DNA of 64,000 nt from the NCBI GenBank assembly GCA_036490475.1, contig DASXDT010000001.1, forward strand, positions 124,001-188,000, read 5' to 3'. Origin of the DNA: Candidatus Tumulicola sp. (GTDB lineage: Bacteria; Vulcanimicrobiota; Vulcanimicrobiia; Vulcanimicrobiales; Vulcanimicrobiaceae). A program made the translations under genes and the position numbers. Within the stretch, counting starts at the first letter, position 1, and every line of letters begins with the position of its first letter. The notes under the pieces were generated by a model. The model was not told the DNA's origin, did not search any database, and saw only the letters and a program-made list of their open reading frames with translations. Below, in pieces: positions 41,530-50,944 of this stretch.

Positions 41530-42654
41530 TACCAAGCGTAACACTCCACCTTGTAGCACGAGCGTCACGATCACGGCCGCAAACACGGCGTCGATAATAC
41601 TGTCGCGATGCGCGAGCGTTGTGGGCAAGGCCAGCGCCAGCGCGAGCGGCAACGCGCCGCGGACGCCCGCGGCGAAGACAACCGCGGATTGTCCGCGGTC
41701 GCGCACGGCAACGATTGCGAGAACGACACGGACGAGCGCCATCGTCGCCAGCACGACGATCGCCAGCACTGGCGCGTCCGCGATGCGTACCAGCGAGATC
41801 GACAACCCGGTCGCAAGAAACACGACGGCATTCGTCATGTACGCGGCGGCGTGCCAAAAGCCGGCGACACGCTCGAGATGTTGCATATGCGGGCGCCCGC
41901 GCAACAATACGCGCAGGGCGATTGCGGCCGACGCACTTGCGAAGATTCCGGACCACCCGAATGCCGTCGCGATCAGGTAGGACGCGAATGCCAGCGCGAC
42001 GGTTCCTGCCACCTCATATTCCGACGCCTGCGTTGCGGCCAGTCCGAGCCATAACGGAACAGCGCAAATGGCGCCGACGATCGTTCCCATTACGATTGCG
42101 ATCGTGCCGTGCCCAACCGCGTGATACCACGCGATCCCACCTCCGGCAGCCAGCGTAAGACCGACCCCGTACAGCACGACCGCGACGCCATCGTTGCCGA
42201 TCGACTCGGCCTCGACGATCGCGCGTGTCTCGGGACGTACGTTCAGGCGCCGAAAGATTGCGGTTACGGCGACCGGATCGGTTGCGCAGACGATCGCTCC
42301 AAGTATTAACGCCGCAGACCACGGCAGCAGACCGGTCCACACCAACACCGCTGCGACCGTCAAGGCACCAGCGACGGTTCCTGGGATGGCCAAAAATGCG
42401 ATGGCGGCGACGTGCCGCCGCAATGCGCGAACGTCGATGGTCCAAGCCGCCTCGAAGATCAGCGGCGGTAGAAACGCAAAGAGCAGGGCCGGTCCGAATG
42501 CGAAGGGCAGTGCCGGGTGCCAGAGCGCGCCCGCGATCGCGCCGCCGCCTGTCAGCACCACGGCCGGAGGCAAACGCAAGCGTTCCGCGGCAATCGACAG
42601 CACAAGCGCCACGGCAAGCAAAATCGTGAACGACGCTACGGCAGAAGAGAGCAT
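41509..42654 (-). CDS. Na+/H+ antiporter, CPA1 family
   Basis: 381 residues, about twelve helices. CPA1 hallmarks are FLPPLIFEAAWTID, the cation site AIVCATDPVAVTAIFRRL and AESIGNDGVAVVLYGV, plus GVRGALPLALALALP near the end. It exchanges Na+ (or K+) for protons across the cytoplasmic membrane. There is no cytoplasmic regulatory tail, so it is short for the family. It lies just downstream of a wrecked two-component system. Confidence 0.93.
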   Translation of the reverse strand: MLSSAVASFTILLAVALVLSIAAERLRLPPAVVLTGGGAIAGALWHPALPFAFGPALLFAFLPPLIFEAAWTIDVRALRRHVAAIAFLAIPGTVAGALTVAAVLVWTGLLPWSAALILGAIVCATDPVAVTAIFRRLNVRPETRAIVEAESIGNDGVAVVLYGVGLTLAAGGGIAWYHAVGHGTIAIVMGTIVGAICAVPLWLGLAATQASEYEVAGTVALAFASYLIATAFGWSGIFASASAAIALRVLLRGRPHMQHLERVAGFWHAAAYMTNAVVFLATGLSISLVRIADAPVLAIVVLATMALVRVVLAIVAVRDRGQSAVVFAAGVRGALPLALALALPTTLAHRDSIIDAVFAAVIVTLVLQGGVLRLVLARFAR

Positions 42655-42714
42655 CGATGCTTACCTTCGGGCAAGCGCGCCGCGAGGCTTTCTGCCCGGT
42701 TAGTTGAGCAGCCC

Positions 42715-43605
42715 CTACGCGTTGACGTAGCTGACGATTTCGGAGCGCGCGCGCAGTCCAAGTCTTTCAGCGATTCGGGCTTTGTACGTCTCGACAGTAC
42801 GCGGACCCACTCACGAACGTACGTCTGAATCGCACTCTGCACGCCCATGTCGTCGAGTTCGGCGCGCATAGCTCGAGCGTAACGCAGCGAACGGCCTTGA
42901 TCATTTCGGTGGTGAGATCGCGTAGTTCGCCCACGCGTTCGTGCAAGGCCGCCGCCCCCGGGATGTTCGTTCAATTCGGTCAGGTTTTGCACGCGATCCA
43001 ATCCGATCGACACGCCCGTCATTTGTTGGCCCAGTTGATCGTGCAACTCGCGAGCCAACGATCGGCGCTGCCCTTCATCGGCCGCCAGTAGCCGGCGGCA
43101 CAACGAATCGCGTTCGCGCGTCCGGTTCTCGACCTGATGCTCGACTGCGTCTAGTGCCAGGTGTTGGTCCTGCACGTCGGTCGCGGCTCCAAGCCAGCGA
43201 ACGATCGTACTTTTTACGTTGACGATCGGTACGTGCCGCACCATAAACCATGGGTACGTTCCGTTGTTAGCGCGAATTCAATGGCGCTTTGTAGCCGGCC
43301 AGACGCTCTTCGAGCTTGCGACGTTCGGTGGTGAAGCGCGACACGCCAACGATTAGCTCGACGCCCCGCCGGCATCGCGCGCCGGTCCCCACACGAGCTG
43401 ATAAAACCGCCAGCGTTCCGTCGGGAGCGACGTAATATACTTCGTCGCGCATCCGCTCGCCGGTTGCAAAGATTCGCTCGACCCAACCCTCGAGCTTCGC
43501 CTCGACCTCCGGGCCGAGCCCAACGTCTGCGAGCTGCTTTCCGACGATTTTCGACAAACTCTTCTTAGTCTCATAGGACCGAAAATACCTGACGCGAACG
43601 CGCAT
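42715..43605 (-). pseudogene. Remnant of a PAS histidine kinase fused by deletion to a LuxR-type response-regulator tail
   Basis: Minus strand, in order: PAS piece (LADVGLGPEVEAKLEGWVER, then MRDEVYYVAPDGTLAVLSAR, TERRKLEERLAGYK); a frame change near 43265; end of a second PAS (WFMVRHVPIVNVKSTIVRW); NarL-type kinase dimerisation box (RRSLARELHDQLGQQMTGVS), another break after ELNEHPGGG, then AELDDMGVQSAIQTYVREW. At about 42801 it jumps to RTVETYKARIAERLGL plus RARSEIVSYVNA, the last helices of a LuxR-type regulator, ending at TAG 42715. ATPase, receiver and most of the HTH are gone. Confidence 0.75.
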
Positions 43606-43609
43606 AGAT

Positions 43610-43870
43610 ATGCATTCCGAAATCAGCCGGGCGCGGACGGCAAAACGCCCTACCGCGCAAGTTGGAGATCCAGCCGACGCCGAACGGATCACGGTCAATC
43701 TAGCGGGCGATATTAGCACGGAACTGCACGGCGTCGCAGATCGGCATCGCGTAAGCGAAAGCTCGATCGTCGAGATCGCCTTGCGCGAAATGTTCCGACG
43801 TATCGGACCGATGGCACTCGGCACCTTCTTACACGAGAACGGAGGCTGTCTGCGACGACGCCGTTCGTGA
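43610..43870 (+). CDS. Ribbon-helix-helix protein
   Basis: 86 residues. RITVNLAGDISTELHGVADR followed by SESSIVEIALREMFRRIG is a CopG/Arc-type ribbon-helix-helix domain at about residues 26-66, normally DNA-binding as a dimer. The last 20 residues are Gly/Arg-rich. It overlaps the next gene by GTGA (43867-43870), so the two are cotranslated and functionally linked. It could regulate the unit itself. Its start lies 5 bp from the divergent kinase remnant. Confidence 0.7.
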   Translation: MHSEISRARTAKRPTAQVGDPADAERITVNLAGDISTELHGVADRHRVSESSIVEIALREMFRRIGPMALGTFLHENGGCLRRRRS

Positions 43871-45708
43871 GCGCCCCTCGTATCGAAGATCTTTCGCGTT
43901 TGTTGAACGCCATCGCCGCAGCCGCCAGAAGGCCGGCGGAGCTGAGTAGGTGTTTTGACGAACTGATCGCGTGCCCAGACGTCTTCGACGGCGTCACGTG
44001 GCTTCGCGGCGGTTATGGAGGCGCGGCTTTCGTCGTTGCCGCTACATGGGGCTGCAGCGGAGAGGCCGCACGCTCGTGGATGCGCTGGCCGTTGCGCCGC
44101 CTGTTCGTCGAGATGCAACCGGCGCGAATCGGCGATCCCTTTGGCTCGGGCCGCCAGGCACTAGCAATTCCGTTTTCACACGGCGCCGAACGATCGGTAC
44201 TCATCGCGCTGGTGCACGAGGCAGCTTGCTCGGAAGCGTACGACGCGTTCTTTCGCGCGATCGAAAGCATCACGGTAGCGGCCCTCGATTCACCATCTTC
44301 GGACTCGAGCGAACTGCCGGCAACGACGCTCGAACCTTCAATCATTGCGTTCGGCTTGCAGGACGATCTCTACCACCGGCTCGCCGCTGCCCTCGGACGT
44401 CGCGGATGGACCGCACAGGAAGCGGGCGCCTTCACCGAATTCACGGGCCTCGTCCGAACGTCGCCGCCCGACGTCGTCGCGGTCGACGCGACGCGCTTGC
44501 ACGACTGCATGGCCGCCGTCGCGACCATCCACCGCATCGCGAATTACGGCCCGTTGCGCCTGCTCGCATTTGGCGCATCCGCCGCACAGCAACTGCTGTC
44601 GGGCGGCCTGATCGACTGCGTATTGTCCACGGATGCTTCGTCCGAAGCGATCTTTCGAGCGATCAAACAACTGGCACTAAAATCGAACGCGCTGCGACGC
44701 ACGTTCGTCGCCGAAGAAGCGCTGTCGGCGCAGCGAGCCGCCGCCAGCGCATTGAGTCCGCAAGAGCTGGCCGATTTCGCCGCGCGGCAAGCTGCCGGCA
44801 TGGTTAACGGATGGGCGGCCTGCGTGCTCCTCAACGAATACGGAGCGGTGTTTCGAGCAGAATACCCCCCGGCACCGAATCCGGTTTTGCGCAAGATCCC
44901 GCGGCCGTTCGTAACTGGTGAACGGCTGTTCCAGGCGATGGCTAACGAAGCGTTTTACGATAGCGTAACGGACGACGTGGTCGAGCGCCGGGCCCTCGCA
45001 AACCTCGAGCCCAAGATGGCTGCCAGCCTGGCACTTGTATCGAAGGCGCAGCGCCACTGCGGAGCGATCGTCGCGACGTCCAATCAACGCCGTTCGGATT
45101 CGCTCGGATTCGAAGCGTTAGATCGCTTCGCCAACGCCGTCGCCGCGCGCTTCGAGCAACTCCAGCCGGATAAGTACGCGCTTCCGGAGTTGCGTAAAGA
45201 ACGGCTATGGGAGCGCTTGCGAGATCGCATGCTGCACCTGGATATTTATCGTTCGTCGGACTGCACGATCCCCTGGAAATATCGGATATTCGACGACGCG
45301 TGGGGTCTACTGACGCTCGGCATCGACGACGACAGCGATATGATCCGTCAGCTGCATCTGCCGAAGCGCCGTTCGGGCGTTCCGGCTGCACCGGACCTAC
45401 GCGAACGAGGTAGCGATGCAGCGTGCTTTGCAGCGACAATCGACTTTTCGACTCAAACGATGCACTATTCGAGCAGTGGCTTTCCGCCACCGTTGTCGTT
45501 CGAACGATCCGGACTGCGCGCAAGCAGCCGGATCATCGGAACCCAAACAACCGGCGTAGCGGCGCTACAGCCGGATGCCGGCGTCGTGATTTGCGACGGC
45601 GCGCTATGGAACTGGCTGCAACGTCGCGACGCGCCGTACGAGCGTTTGGCAACCGTCTTAGATCGCGAGCAGCCGATCGGTCTTGCGTCGGTGGTTACAC
45701 TGGGTTAG
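43867..45708 (+). CDS. Multi-domain signalling protein: GAF, receiver-like, GAF, degenerate SpoIIE-type phosphatase
   Basis: 613 residues from GTG 43867. Residues 1-140 look GAF-like. Residues 155-285 resemble a receiver: IIAFGLQDDLYHRLAAALGR, PDVVAVDATRL with an acceptor-like Asp, but without the usual conserved Lys. 290-455 is a second GAF-like part. 460-613 resembles the end of a PP2C/SpoIIE phosphatase: FAATIDFSTQTMHYSSSGFP, then PDAGVVICDGALWNWL, where active enzymes have a TDG motif. Early metal-binding Asp motifs are not evident, so it may bind rather than cleave. Confidence 0.55.
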   Translation: MSAPRIEDLSRLLNAIAAAARRPAELSRCFDELIACPDVFDGVTWLRGGYGGAAFVVAATWGCSGEAARSWMRWPLRRLFVEMQPARIGDPFGSGRQALAIPFSHGAERSVLIALVHEAACSEAYDAFFRAIESITVAALDSPSSDSSELPATTLEPSIIAFGLQDDLYHRLAAALGRRGWTAQEAGAFTEFTGLVRTSPPDVVAVDATRLHDCMAAVATIHRIANYGPLRLLAFGASAAQQLLSGGLIDCVLSTDASSEAIFRAIKQLALKSNALRRTFVAEEALSAQRAAASALSPQELADFAARQAAGMVNGWAACVLLNEYGAVFRAEYPPAPNPVLRKIPRPFVTGERLFQAMANEAFYDSVTDDVVERRALANLEPKMAASLALVSKAQRHCGAIVATSNQRRSDSLGFEALDRFANAVAARFEQLQPDKYALPELRKERLWERLRDRMLHLDIYRSSDCTIPWKYRIFDDAWGLLTLGIDDDSDMIRQLHLPKRRSGVPAAPDLRERGSDAACFAATIDFSTQTMHYSSSGFPPPLSFERSGLRASSRIIGTQTTGVAALQPDAGVVICDGALWNWLQRRDAPYERLATVLDREQPIGLASVVTLG

Positions 45709-46666
45709 GGACCGGGTCGACCAAGCCGTGCATCGCAGAGTCGACCAACTCGAGGTTGCGATCGACCTCCACGGATTGCCGCTCGAGACGCCGCAACGCC
45801 GCCACGTCGCCGTTCTTCTTACATCGATCGATCATCCGATGCAGCAGATCGCGACGTTCCTGTAGCGCGCGAACGGCTGCCCATAGTGCCGATTCGAGGT
45901 ACCGCTCGTGCGCCGATAACATCGACTTCCCGCTGTACGCATGTCCCGTGCGGCAGCGGAAGCGCAGAACTGCTTCATCATCGAGTTCCCACAGCGTTCC
46001 GCCGCAATCCGGGCACGTAAACACCGATGGCACGCCGGCGACGCGTTCGTCGCGAAGCTGGGGCTCGTGCGAGATTGCCGGAACGGGTCGTTGCATCCAC
46101 TCCATAATCGCAGCAACGAGTCGGCGCGCGGGAAATGCGCCTTCCACCGCGCCGGTTCGTAGCGCATTGAGCGGCATATCGGGAAATTGCGCGTCATCGG
46201 GATCTTGCACGAACGTACCGCCGCCGGCATCGCGGATTGCGACCATCCCCGCGGCGCCGTCGTCGAGCGTACCCGATAACAACACGCCGCAAGCCGAAGG
46301 TCCGAATGCGGTAGCGGCGCTGCGAAACAGCACGTCGATCGACGGGCGATGATTGTTTTCGGTCGGTCCTTGCAGCACGCGCATCACGCCGTCTTGTAAC
46401 GTCAAGTGATGGTCGGGCGGCGCGATGACGATGCGTCGAGGCGCGATCGGCGCACCGTCGATCGCGTGTGTTGCAAACAGCGCGCCGGCACGCGACAAGA
46501 GATGCGGCAAAGCCGAAACGCTCGTGGGCGGCACGTGCGTTGCGATAAAAACCGCGGCCGGAAAGTCGGCCGGAAAATCGGCTACCACTTGCAGCAGCGC
46601 TTCGATGGCTCCGGCCGAGCCGCCGATCACGATAGCCGGGAAGCCGCGATCGATCACAGCATGCAT
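45695..46666 (-). CDS. CheB-type methylesterase with C-terminal zinc-ribbon-like domain
   Basis: 323 residues without a receiver domain. Catalytic triad of CheB: Ser 17 (GGSAGAIEAL), His 44 (ATHVPP) and Asp 136 (LSGTLDDGAAG). From residue 214 a separate domain follows with FTCPDCGGTLWEL and FRCRTGHAYS (Cys 218, 221, 238), known from other CheB-like proteins, then helices. It would deamidate or demethylate receptor-like proteins, but no methyl-accepting protein is in the window. Divergent from the CheB-CheR fusion, 38 bp apart; 3' end overlaps the phosphatase-like gene by 14 bp. Confidence 0.9.
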   Translation of the reverse strand: MHAVIDRGFPAIVIGGSAGAIEALLQVVADFPADFPAAVFIATHVPPTSVSALPHLLSRAGALFATHAIDGAPIAPRRIVIAPPDHHLTLQDGVMRVLQGPTENNHRPSIDVLFRSAATAFGPSACGVLLSGTLDDGAAGMVAIRDAGGGTFVQDPDDAQFPDMPLNALRTGAVEGAFPARRLVAAIMEWMQRPVPAISHEPQLRDERVAGVPSVFTCPDCGGTLWELDDEAVLRFRCRTGHAYSGKSMLSAHERYLESALWAAVRALQERRDLLHRMIDRCKKNGDVAALRRLERQSVEVDRNLELVDSAMHGLVDPVPNPV

Positions 46667-46704
46667 TGTAAAGGTGTTGTTCCCACATTCAGTAAGAGAC
46701 CCAC

Positions 46705-49260
46705 ATGGCTTCGACGGGCGATTCGGACGAGTCCTATATCGTCGTTATCGGTGCATCGGCCGGGGGAATCGACGCCATCTCGCGATTAGTCGAGGCGCTT
46801 CCCCTCGACTTTCCAGCTCCGATCGTGGTCGCGCAACACGCCGATCCGCATACGCCCAGCCGTTTGCCCGAAATTTTGCAACGACAGACGCAACTGCAGG
46901 TCGTGTCGCTATCGGAACGGGCTGAGACGTTAACGGCGGGATCGCTCTACTTATGCGCCTCGGGCCAGCACCTGGCGATTCGAGGCAACGAGGTGATCGC
47001 GAGCGTGCGTCACGACGGGCACCCGGTGCCGTCCATCGACATGCTATTCGCGAGCGCGTCGGAAAGCTACGGCGATCGGACGGTCGCAATCATCTTATCG
47101 GGTATGGGAACCGACGGCGTCGCCGGCGTGCGTGCGGTGAAAGAGCGCGGCGGCACGGTACTCGTGCAAGAACCCGAATCCGCCGCGTTTCCGGCATTGC
47201 CGTCGGCGATTCCGCCGGACCATATCGATTACACCGCAATGGTCGAATCGTTGGCCCCGCTGCTGATAAATCTCACCGCGGGTCCGCGCGACGGCGATGT
47301 GACCGATCCCGATGTCTTACATGCATTTCTCAATCAACTCCGCGGACGAACCGGCATCGACTTCCGACAATACAAGATGCCGACGATCGTACGGCGGCTG
47401 ACGCGATTGATGGCGACGTCGGGAAGCGAAACGCTGCGCGACTACTTGCGGCATCTGGCGGCACATCCAGAGGCCTACCAGCGACTCGTTAGCACCTTTT
47501 TGATCAAGGTCACCGAGTTCTTTCGCGATCCCGCTCTGTTCGCGCAGCTTCGCGAAACGATCCTGCCCGAGCTCATCGCGAACGCGCGCAAGAACCACAG
47601 CGAATTACGCCTGTGGTCGGCCGGATGCGCGACCGGCGAGGAAGCCTATTCGGTGGCGATCGCCCTGGCCGAACTGTTAGGCGACGACGTCGAAACGATG
47701 CCGATACGCATTTTCGCGACCGATCTCGACAGCGAGGCAATTGCATTTGCGCGCCGCGGCATCTACCCAGCCGGCGCGGTAAATGAAATGCCGGCGGCGC
47801 TGGTCGCAAAATATTTCGTGCGGGTCGACGACGCCTATCAAATCAAGAAACGCATCCGCAACCTCACCGTGTTTGGTGAATACGATTTGGGGCAGCGCGC
47901 GCCGTTTCCGCGCATCGATTTGGTGCTGTGCCGCAACGTATTAATATACTTTACAAAAGAACTGCAGCAGCGCACGCTTCAACTGTTCGCGTTCTCATTG
48001 CGGCCGGATGGTTATCTGATCTTGGGCAAATCGGAAACCGCAAATCCGCTGCCGCGCTACTTCACCACGGTGCAGGCGGCACTCAAGATCTTCCAGCGGC
48101 AGGGTGAACGGTTGCTCATTCCTGCGCCGGCAATGGCGGATGGATCGATCGCCCGCGATCGACCGGCGCCTCGGCGCGTCGCGACCACGCTGGACTCGCC
48201 GCGCCGCAACGCAGGCGAAACCGCCCCGCCGCGCTGGTCCTTGGTCGATCGACTTGGTGCGTTTCTGTTCGAGTCGGCATTCGGTGTGGTTGTGGTCGAC
48301 CGCAACTACGACATCGCTACGATCAATCAGGCCGCGCGCTCGATGCTGGGCATCCACGGCCAGGGCATCGGCGAAGACCTCGTCCACAGCGCTAACGTGC
48401 CGTCAAGCGACATCAAAGGCGCCCTCGATGCGGCTTTTCGCAACGAAACGACGGGCTCGCAACGACAAATCGAGATCACCGACTTGCTCAGCGGCGCGAT
48501 CCGCTATCTACATATCGCATGTTTTCCGGATCGCACGTCGGAGCGCGAGGGCCGCGTCGAAAATTTGTTCGTGTTGGTGACCGAGACGACCGAAAACGCG
48601 ATACGTCTGCAGTCGCTGGAAACGCGCAACATCGAAAACGAAGCCGGCCTCGGACGTTTGGAAGCGCATACTTCCGAGCTGCAAGGCCGGCAGAAATTGC
48701 TGATCGAGGCCAACGACGAGCTGACGACCGCGAATGCCGACTTGCGCAGCGCCAACGAGCATCTCCTGATCTCGGCCGAGGAAGCCGAAGCGGCCGCCGA
48801 AGAGGTCGAAACGCTCAACGAAGAGATGCAGGCGACCAGCGAAGAGCTGGAAACGCTCAACGAAGAGCTGCAGGCGACGGTCGAAGAACTCAACACCACC
48901 AACGAAGAGTTGGGCGCACGCTCCAACGAGCTAGAAATATCGGTGCGCGAACGGGAAGTTGAGTTGCGGACGACGCGCGAAACGCTGGCAACGCTGCGCG
49001 CTGCCGTCATTCGAACGCCGCTAGCGCTGTGCTTCGTCGACGACTCTCATACGGTGACGGTCGCATCCGAGCGCTACATCGCGCTGTCGCGGCGCAACGA
49101 ATCGAAACTTCCAGCAGCCGGTGAGCGTTGGAAACATCCACCCGCATCGCTCGATTTGGAAGACGACACCGGCGCGGTTCGCTCCTACGTTGTCGAAACG
49201 GTGCGGCTGGGCGGGGGCGGCGTCGATCTGATCGTGACGCTCATACCGCGTTCGGCCTAA
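46705..49260 (+). CDS. CheB-CheR fusion with PAS and coiled coil
   Basis: 851 residues. CheB domain 10-195 with Ser 18 (GASAGGID), His 45 (AQHADPH) and Asp 137 (SGMGTDGVAG). CheR methyltransferase 205-480: TGIDFRQYKMPTIVRRLTR, KVTEFFRDP, LWSAGCATGEEAYSVA (AdoMet loop), DLVLCRNVLIYF. PAS at about 515-640. Coiled coil 640-745 of Glu-rich repeats (ETLNEEMQATSEELETLNEE). A PAS-like end follows. Such fusions usually feed a histidine kinase; here no kinase is fused or adjacent, apart from the nearby wrecked one. Confidence 0.92.
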   Translation: MASTGDSDESYIVVIGASAGGIDAISRLVEALPLDFPAPIVVAQHADPHTPSRLPEILQRQTQLQVVSLSERAETLTAGSLYLCASGQHLAIRGNEVIASVRHDGHPVPSIDMLFASASESYGDRTVAIILSGMGTDGVAGVRAVKERGGTVLVQEPESAAFPALPSAIPPDHIDYTAMVESLAPLLINLTAGPRDGDVTDPDVLHAFLNQLRGRTGIDFRQYKMPTIVRRLTRLMATSGSETLRDYLRHLAAHPEAYQRLVSTFLIKVTEFFRDPALFAQLRETILPELIANARKNHSELRLWSAGCATGEEAYSVAIALAELLGDDVETMPIRIFATDLDSEAIAFARRGIYPAGAVNEMPAALVAKYFVRVDDAYQIKKRIRNLTVFGEYDLGQRAPFPRIDLVLCRNVLIYFTKELQQRTLQLFAFSLRPDGYLILGKSETANPLPRYFTTVQAALKIFQRQGERLLIPAPAMADGSIARDRPAPRRVATTLDSPRRNAGETAPPRWSLVDRLGAFLFESAFGVVVVDRNYDIATINQAARSMLGIHGQGIGEDLVHSANVPSSDIKGALDAAFRNETTGSQRQIEITDLLSGAIRYLHIACFPDRTSEREGRVENLFVLVTETTENAIRLQSLETRNIENEAGLGRLEAHTSELQGRQKLLIEANDELTTANADLRSANEHLLISAEEAEAAAEEVETLNEEMQATSEELETLNEELQATVEELNTTNEELGARSNELEISVREREVELRTTRETLATLRAAVIRTPLALCFVDDSHTVTVASERYIALSRRNESKLPAAGERWKHPPASLDLEDDTGAVRSYVVETVRLGGGGVDLIVTLIPRSA

Positions 49261-49275
49261 TCTTCACGAATTGAA

Positions 49276-49306
49276 AGAGCCGCCGGAGTTGAACTCCGGC
49301 GGCTCT
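49276..49306. terminator. Bidirectional hairpin between convergent genes
   Basis: AGAGCCGCCGGAGTT (49276-49290) and AACTCCGGCGGCTCT (49292-49306) are perfect inverses around one base, giving at least a 12-bp GC-rich stem. It lies 15 bp after the CheB-CheR stop and 32 bp after the end of the convergent glycosidase gene. There is no long T run on either side. Confidence 0.75.
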
Positions 49307-49338
49307 GCATTAATCGGTCGTCGCGAAGGCGATGGGGG

Positions 49339-50739
49339 TTACGGTTCTAGCTCGTAGACCGCTTCCAACGCTGCAAGCGTCGGACGAGCAGTGCGAACGT
49401 CGGGGTTGCGCGCGGGGAACGGCTTGTCGCCGCCACTGGCGCGCTTCTCTTGGTACAGGCCGAACCACGCTTGATCGTCGTAACAGCCGGGGAAGTTACC
49501 GTTGTTCACAATAATGTTGCCTTCAAAACCGCCGATATGGCTGTGCGACCAGCCAGACTTCCACCACTCGTCGTTCCACTCGAAGTAGAAACCTCCGCTG
49601 GTGACTCCCGTCCCATTGGTCGCGCGATGGTCGTAAATTTCCGTCGCATTGTTTTTGACGAGGTAGACCAGGTCGGGCATCTGCGGGTTACCGGATCTCC
49701 GGAGTTCCGTCGCAGCTTCCCACGGCGCGGGCGGCGGCAAGCCGTAATATGGCTCTTGTCCCGTACCCTCCGGATAATTCGTGCACTGTCCGTTCGACTC
49801 GTTATAGCGAGCGCTGGACGCGGGATAGTAGGCGGCGCTGGCCCCATACTCGGCCATAATTTCGGGTTTGGTCGTCGAGTTGGAGATCTGCGGGAAGATA
49901 TTTTTCATCGAGCGACCTCGATAAACGTCCAGTCCCCATGTATCGGCTTTGAACCCGGCGAGTTCGCCCGCCCGAACGGTTTTCAGGCCGTCGTCGACCA
50001 TCGTTGTGGTAGTGATCTTCTGCGCCTCGGCAGCCGCGAAACCGTCGTTCGTGCTCTTGACGATCTCGTTCAGCTTTGTCCACCAGGCTTTTTGATTGAT
50101 GAACTCCTCACTGTTAATTTCGGAGCCGATCGACACGCCCATTACTGCAGGGAAGCTGCTGTATTCGGTCGTCATCAACTTGTAGACATTATTGAGTGCG
50201 TCGAGATATTTCGGCCGGTTGACGTCCGCGCCGCCGAAGTACACGCTGAGCACAACATATATGGGATGATTGCCCCGGTTCCACGCCCTGTTGAGGAATT
50301 TGTTGATCTTGCCAGTCTGATAGGGACGCAGCGTATTTCTAGTGCCAAAAATGCTTTCCCACGGCTTGAAACTGGTTAGCGTGACGTTATAGACCTTGAC
50401 GGCATTGACGCCGGCGGCCCGCATCGCGTCGAGATCCGGTCCCCAGATCGGCTCGTTGGCGTTGTCCAGCGGATTTGGATCGGCGTCGGCGTCGATCTGG
50501 GCGTTACCGTAATCGACGCCCTTGATGAAAAATGGTTGACCGTCGAGCTCGATGTTGCGGCCGCTGACGGTAAATGCGGTCGAATTCGCGTCTCGCGCGT
50601 GCGCCGGCTGCGCAACCTTCGCGGCTGGCCCGGCTTGCGGAACGGCCGGTTGGTTCTGCGAGCCGCTACAACCGGTCAGCATCGCGGCCGTCATGCCCAC
50701 GCCGACGAGCGAACGATTAAATCGTCCGTTCTTGATCAT
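49339..50739 (-). CDS. Lipoprotein glycoside hydrolase / glucanosyltransferase-like (clan A barrel)
   Basis: 466 residues from ATG 50739, with GAGGGAGG seven bases upstream. Lipobox MLTGCS, Cys 24. The barrel starts at FTVSGRNIELDGQPFFIKGV; GPDLDAMRAAGVNAVKVYN and VMGVSIGSEINSEEF (acid/base Glu 207) and PEIMAEYGASA (nucleophile-like Glu 297) follow, then GGFYFEWNDEWW. The order fits clan-A enzymes, with a GH72-like beta-1,3-glucanosyltransferase feel, but substrate is not determinable. A longer open frame to 50946 is antisense to the divergent gene. Confidence 0.75.
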   Translation of the reverse strand: MIKNGRFNRSLVGVGMTAAMLTGCSGSQNQPAVPQAGPAAKVAQPAHARDANSTAFTVSGRNIELDGQPFFIKGVDYGNAQIDADADPNPLDNANEPIWGPDLDAMRAAGVNAVKVYNVTLTSFKPWESIFGTRNTLRPYQTGKINKFLNRAWNRGNHPIYVVLSVYFGGADVNRPKYLDALNNVYKLMTTEYSSFPAVMGVSIGSEINSEEFINQKAWWTKLNEIVKSTNDGFAAAEAQKITTTTMVDDGLKTVRAGELAGFKADTWGLDVYRGRSMKNIFPQISNSTTKPEIMAEYGASAAYYPASSARYNESNGQCTNYPEGTGQEPYYGLPPPAPWEAATELRRSGNPQMPDLVYLVKNNATEIYDHRATNGTGVTSGGFYFEWNDEWWKSGWSHSHIGGFEGNIIVNNGNFPGCYDDQAWFGLYQEKRASGGDKPFPARNPDVRTARPTLAALEAVYELEP

Positions 50740-50944
50740 ACTGCCTCCCTCTGCTAAACGAAGTCTCGGAGTGCCTTCGTGGGTCCGCGAGCGCTTCCTA
50801 GTAAGACCAGCTGGCAATATGTTTAACCCGCCATAATCGTGGGCAGACTTTGTCTGTAAGTAGAAGCAGAGGATCGTCCATTGTACTAGCTTACGCTCGA
50901 AGAGGGCTCGCAACTGCGGGTCCTCTTCTGATATCTTGGTGAGC

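Noticed and set aside
45423-46352. 309-codon plus-strand open frame
   Set aside because: Overlaps the ends of two well-supported genes (the phosphatase-like protein and CheB) and reads as Arg/Ser low-complexity sequence.
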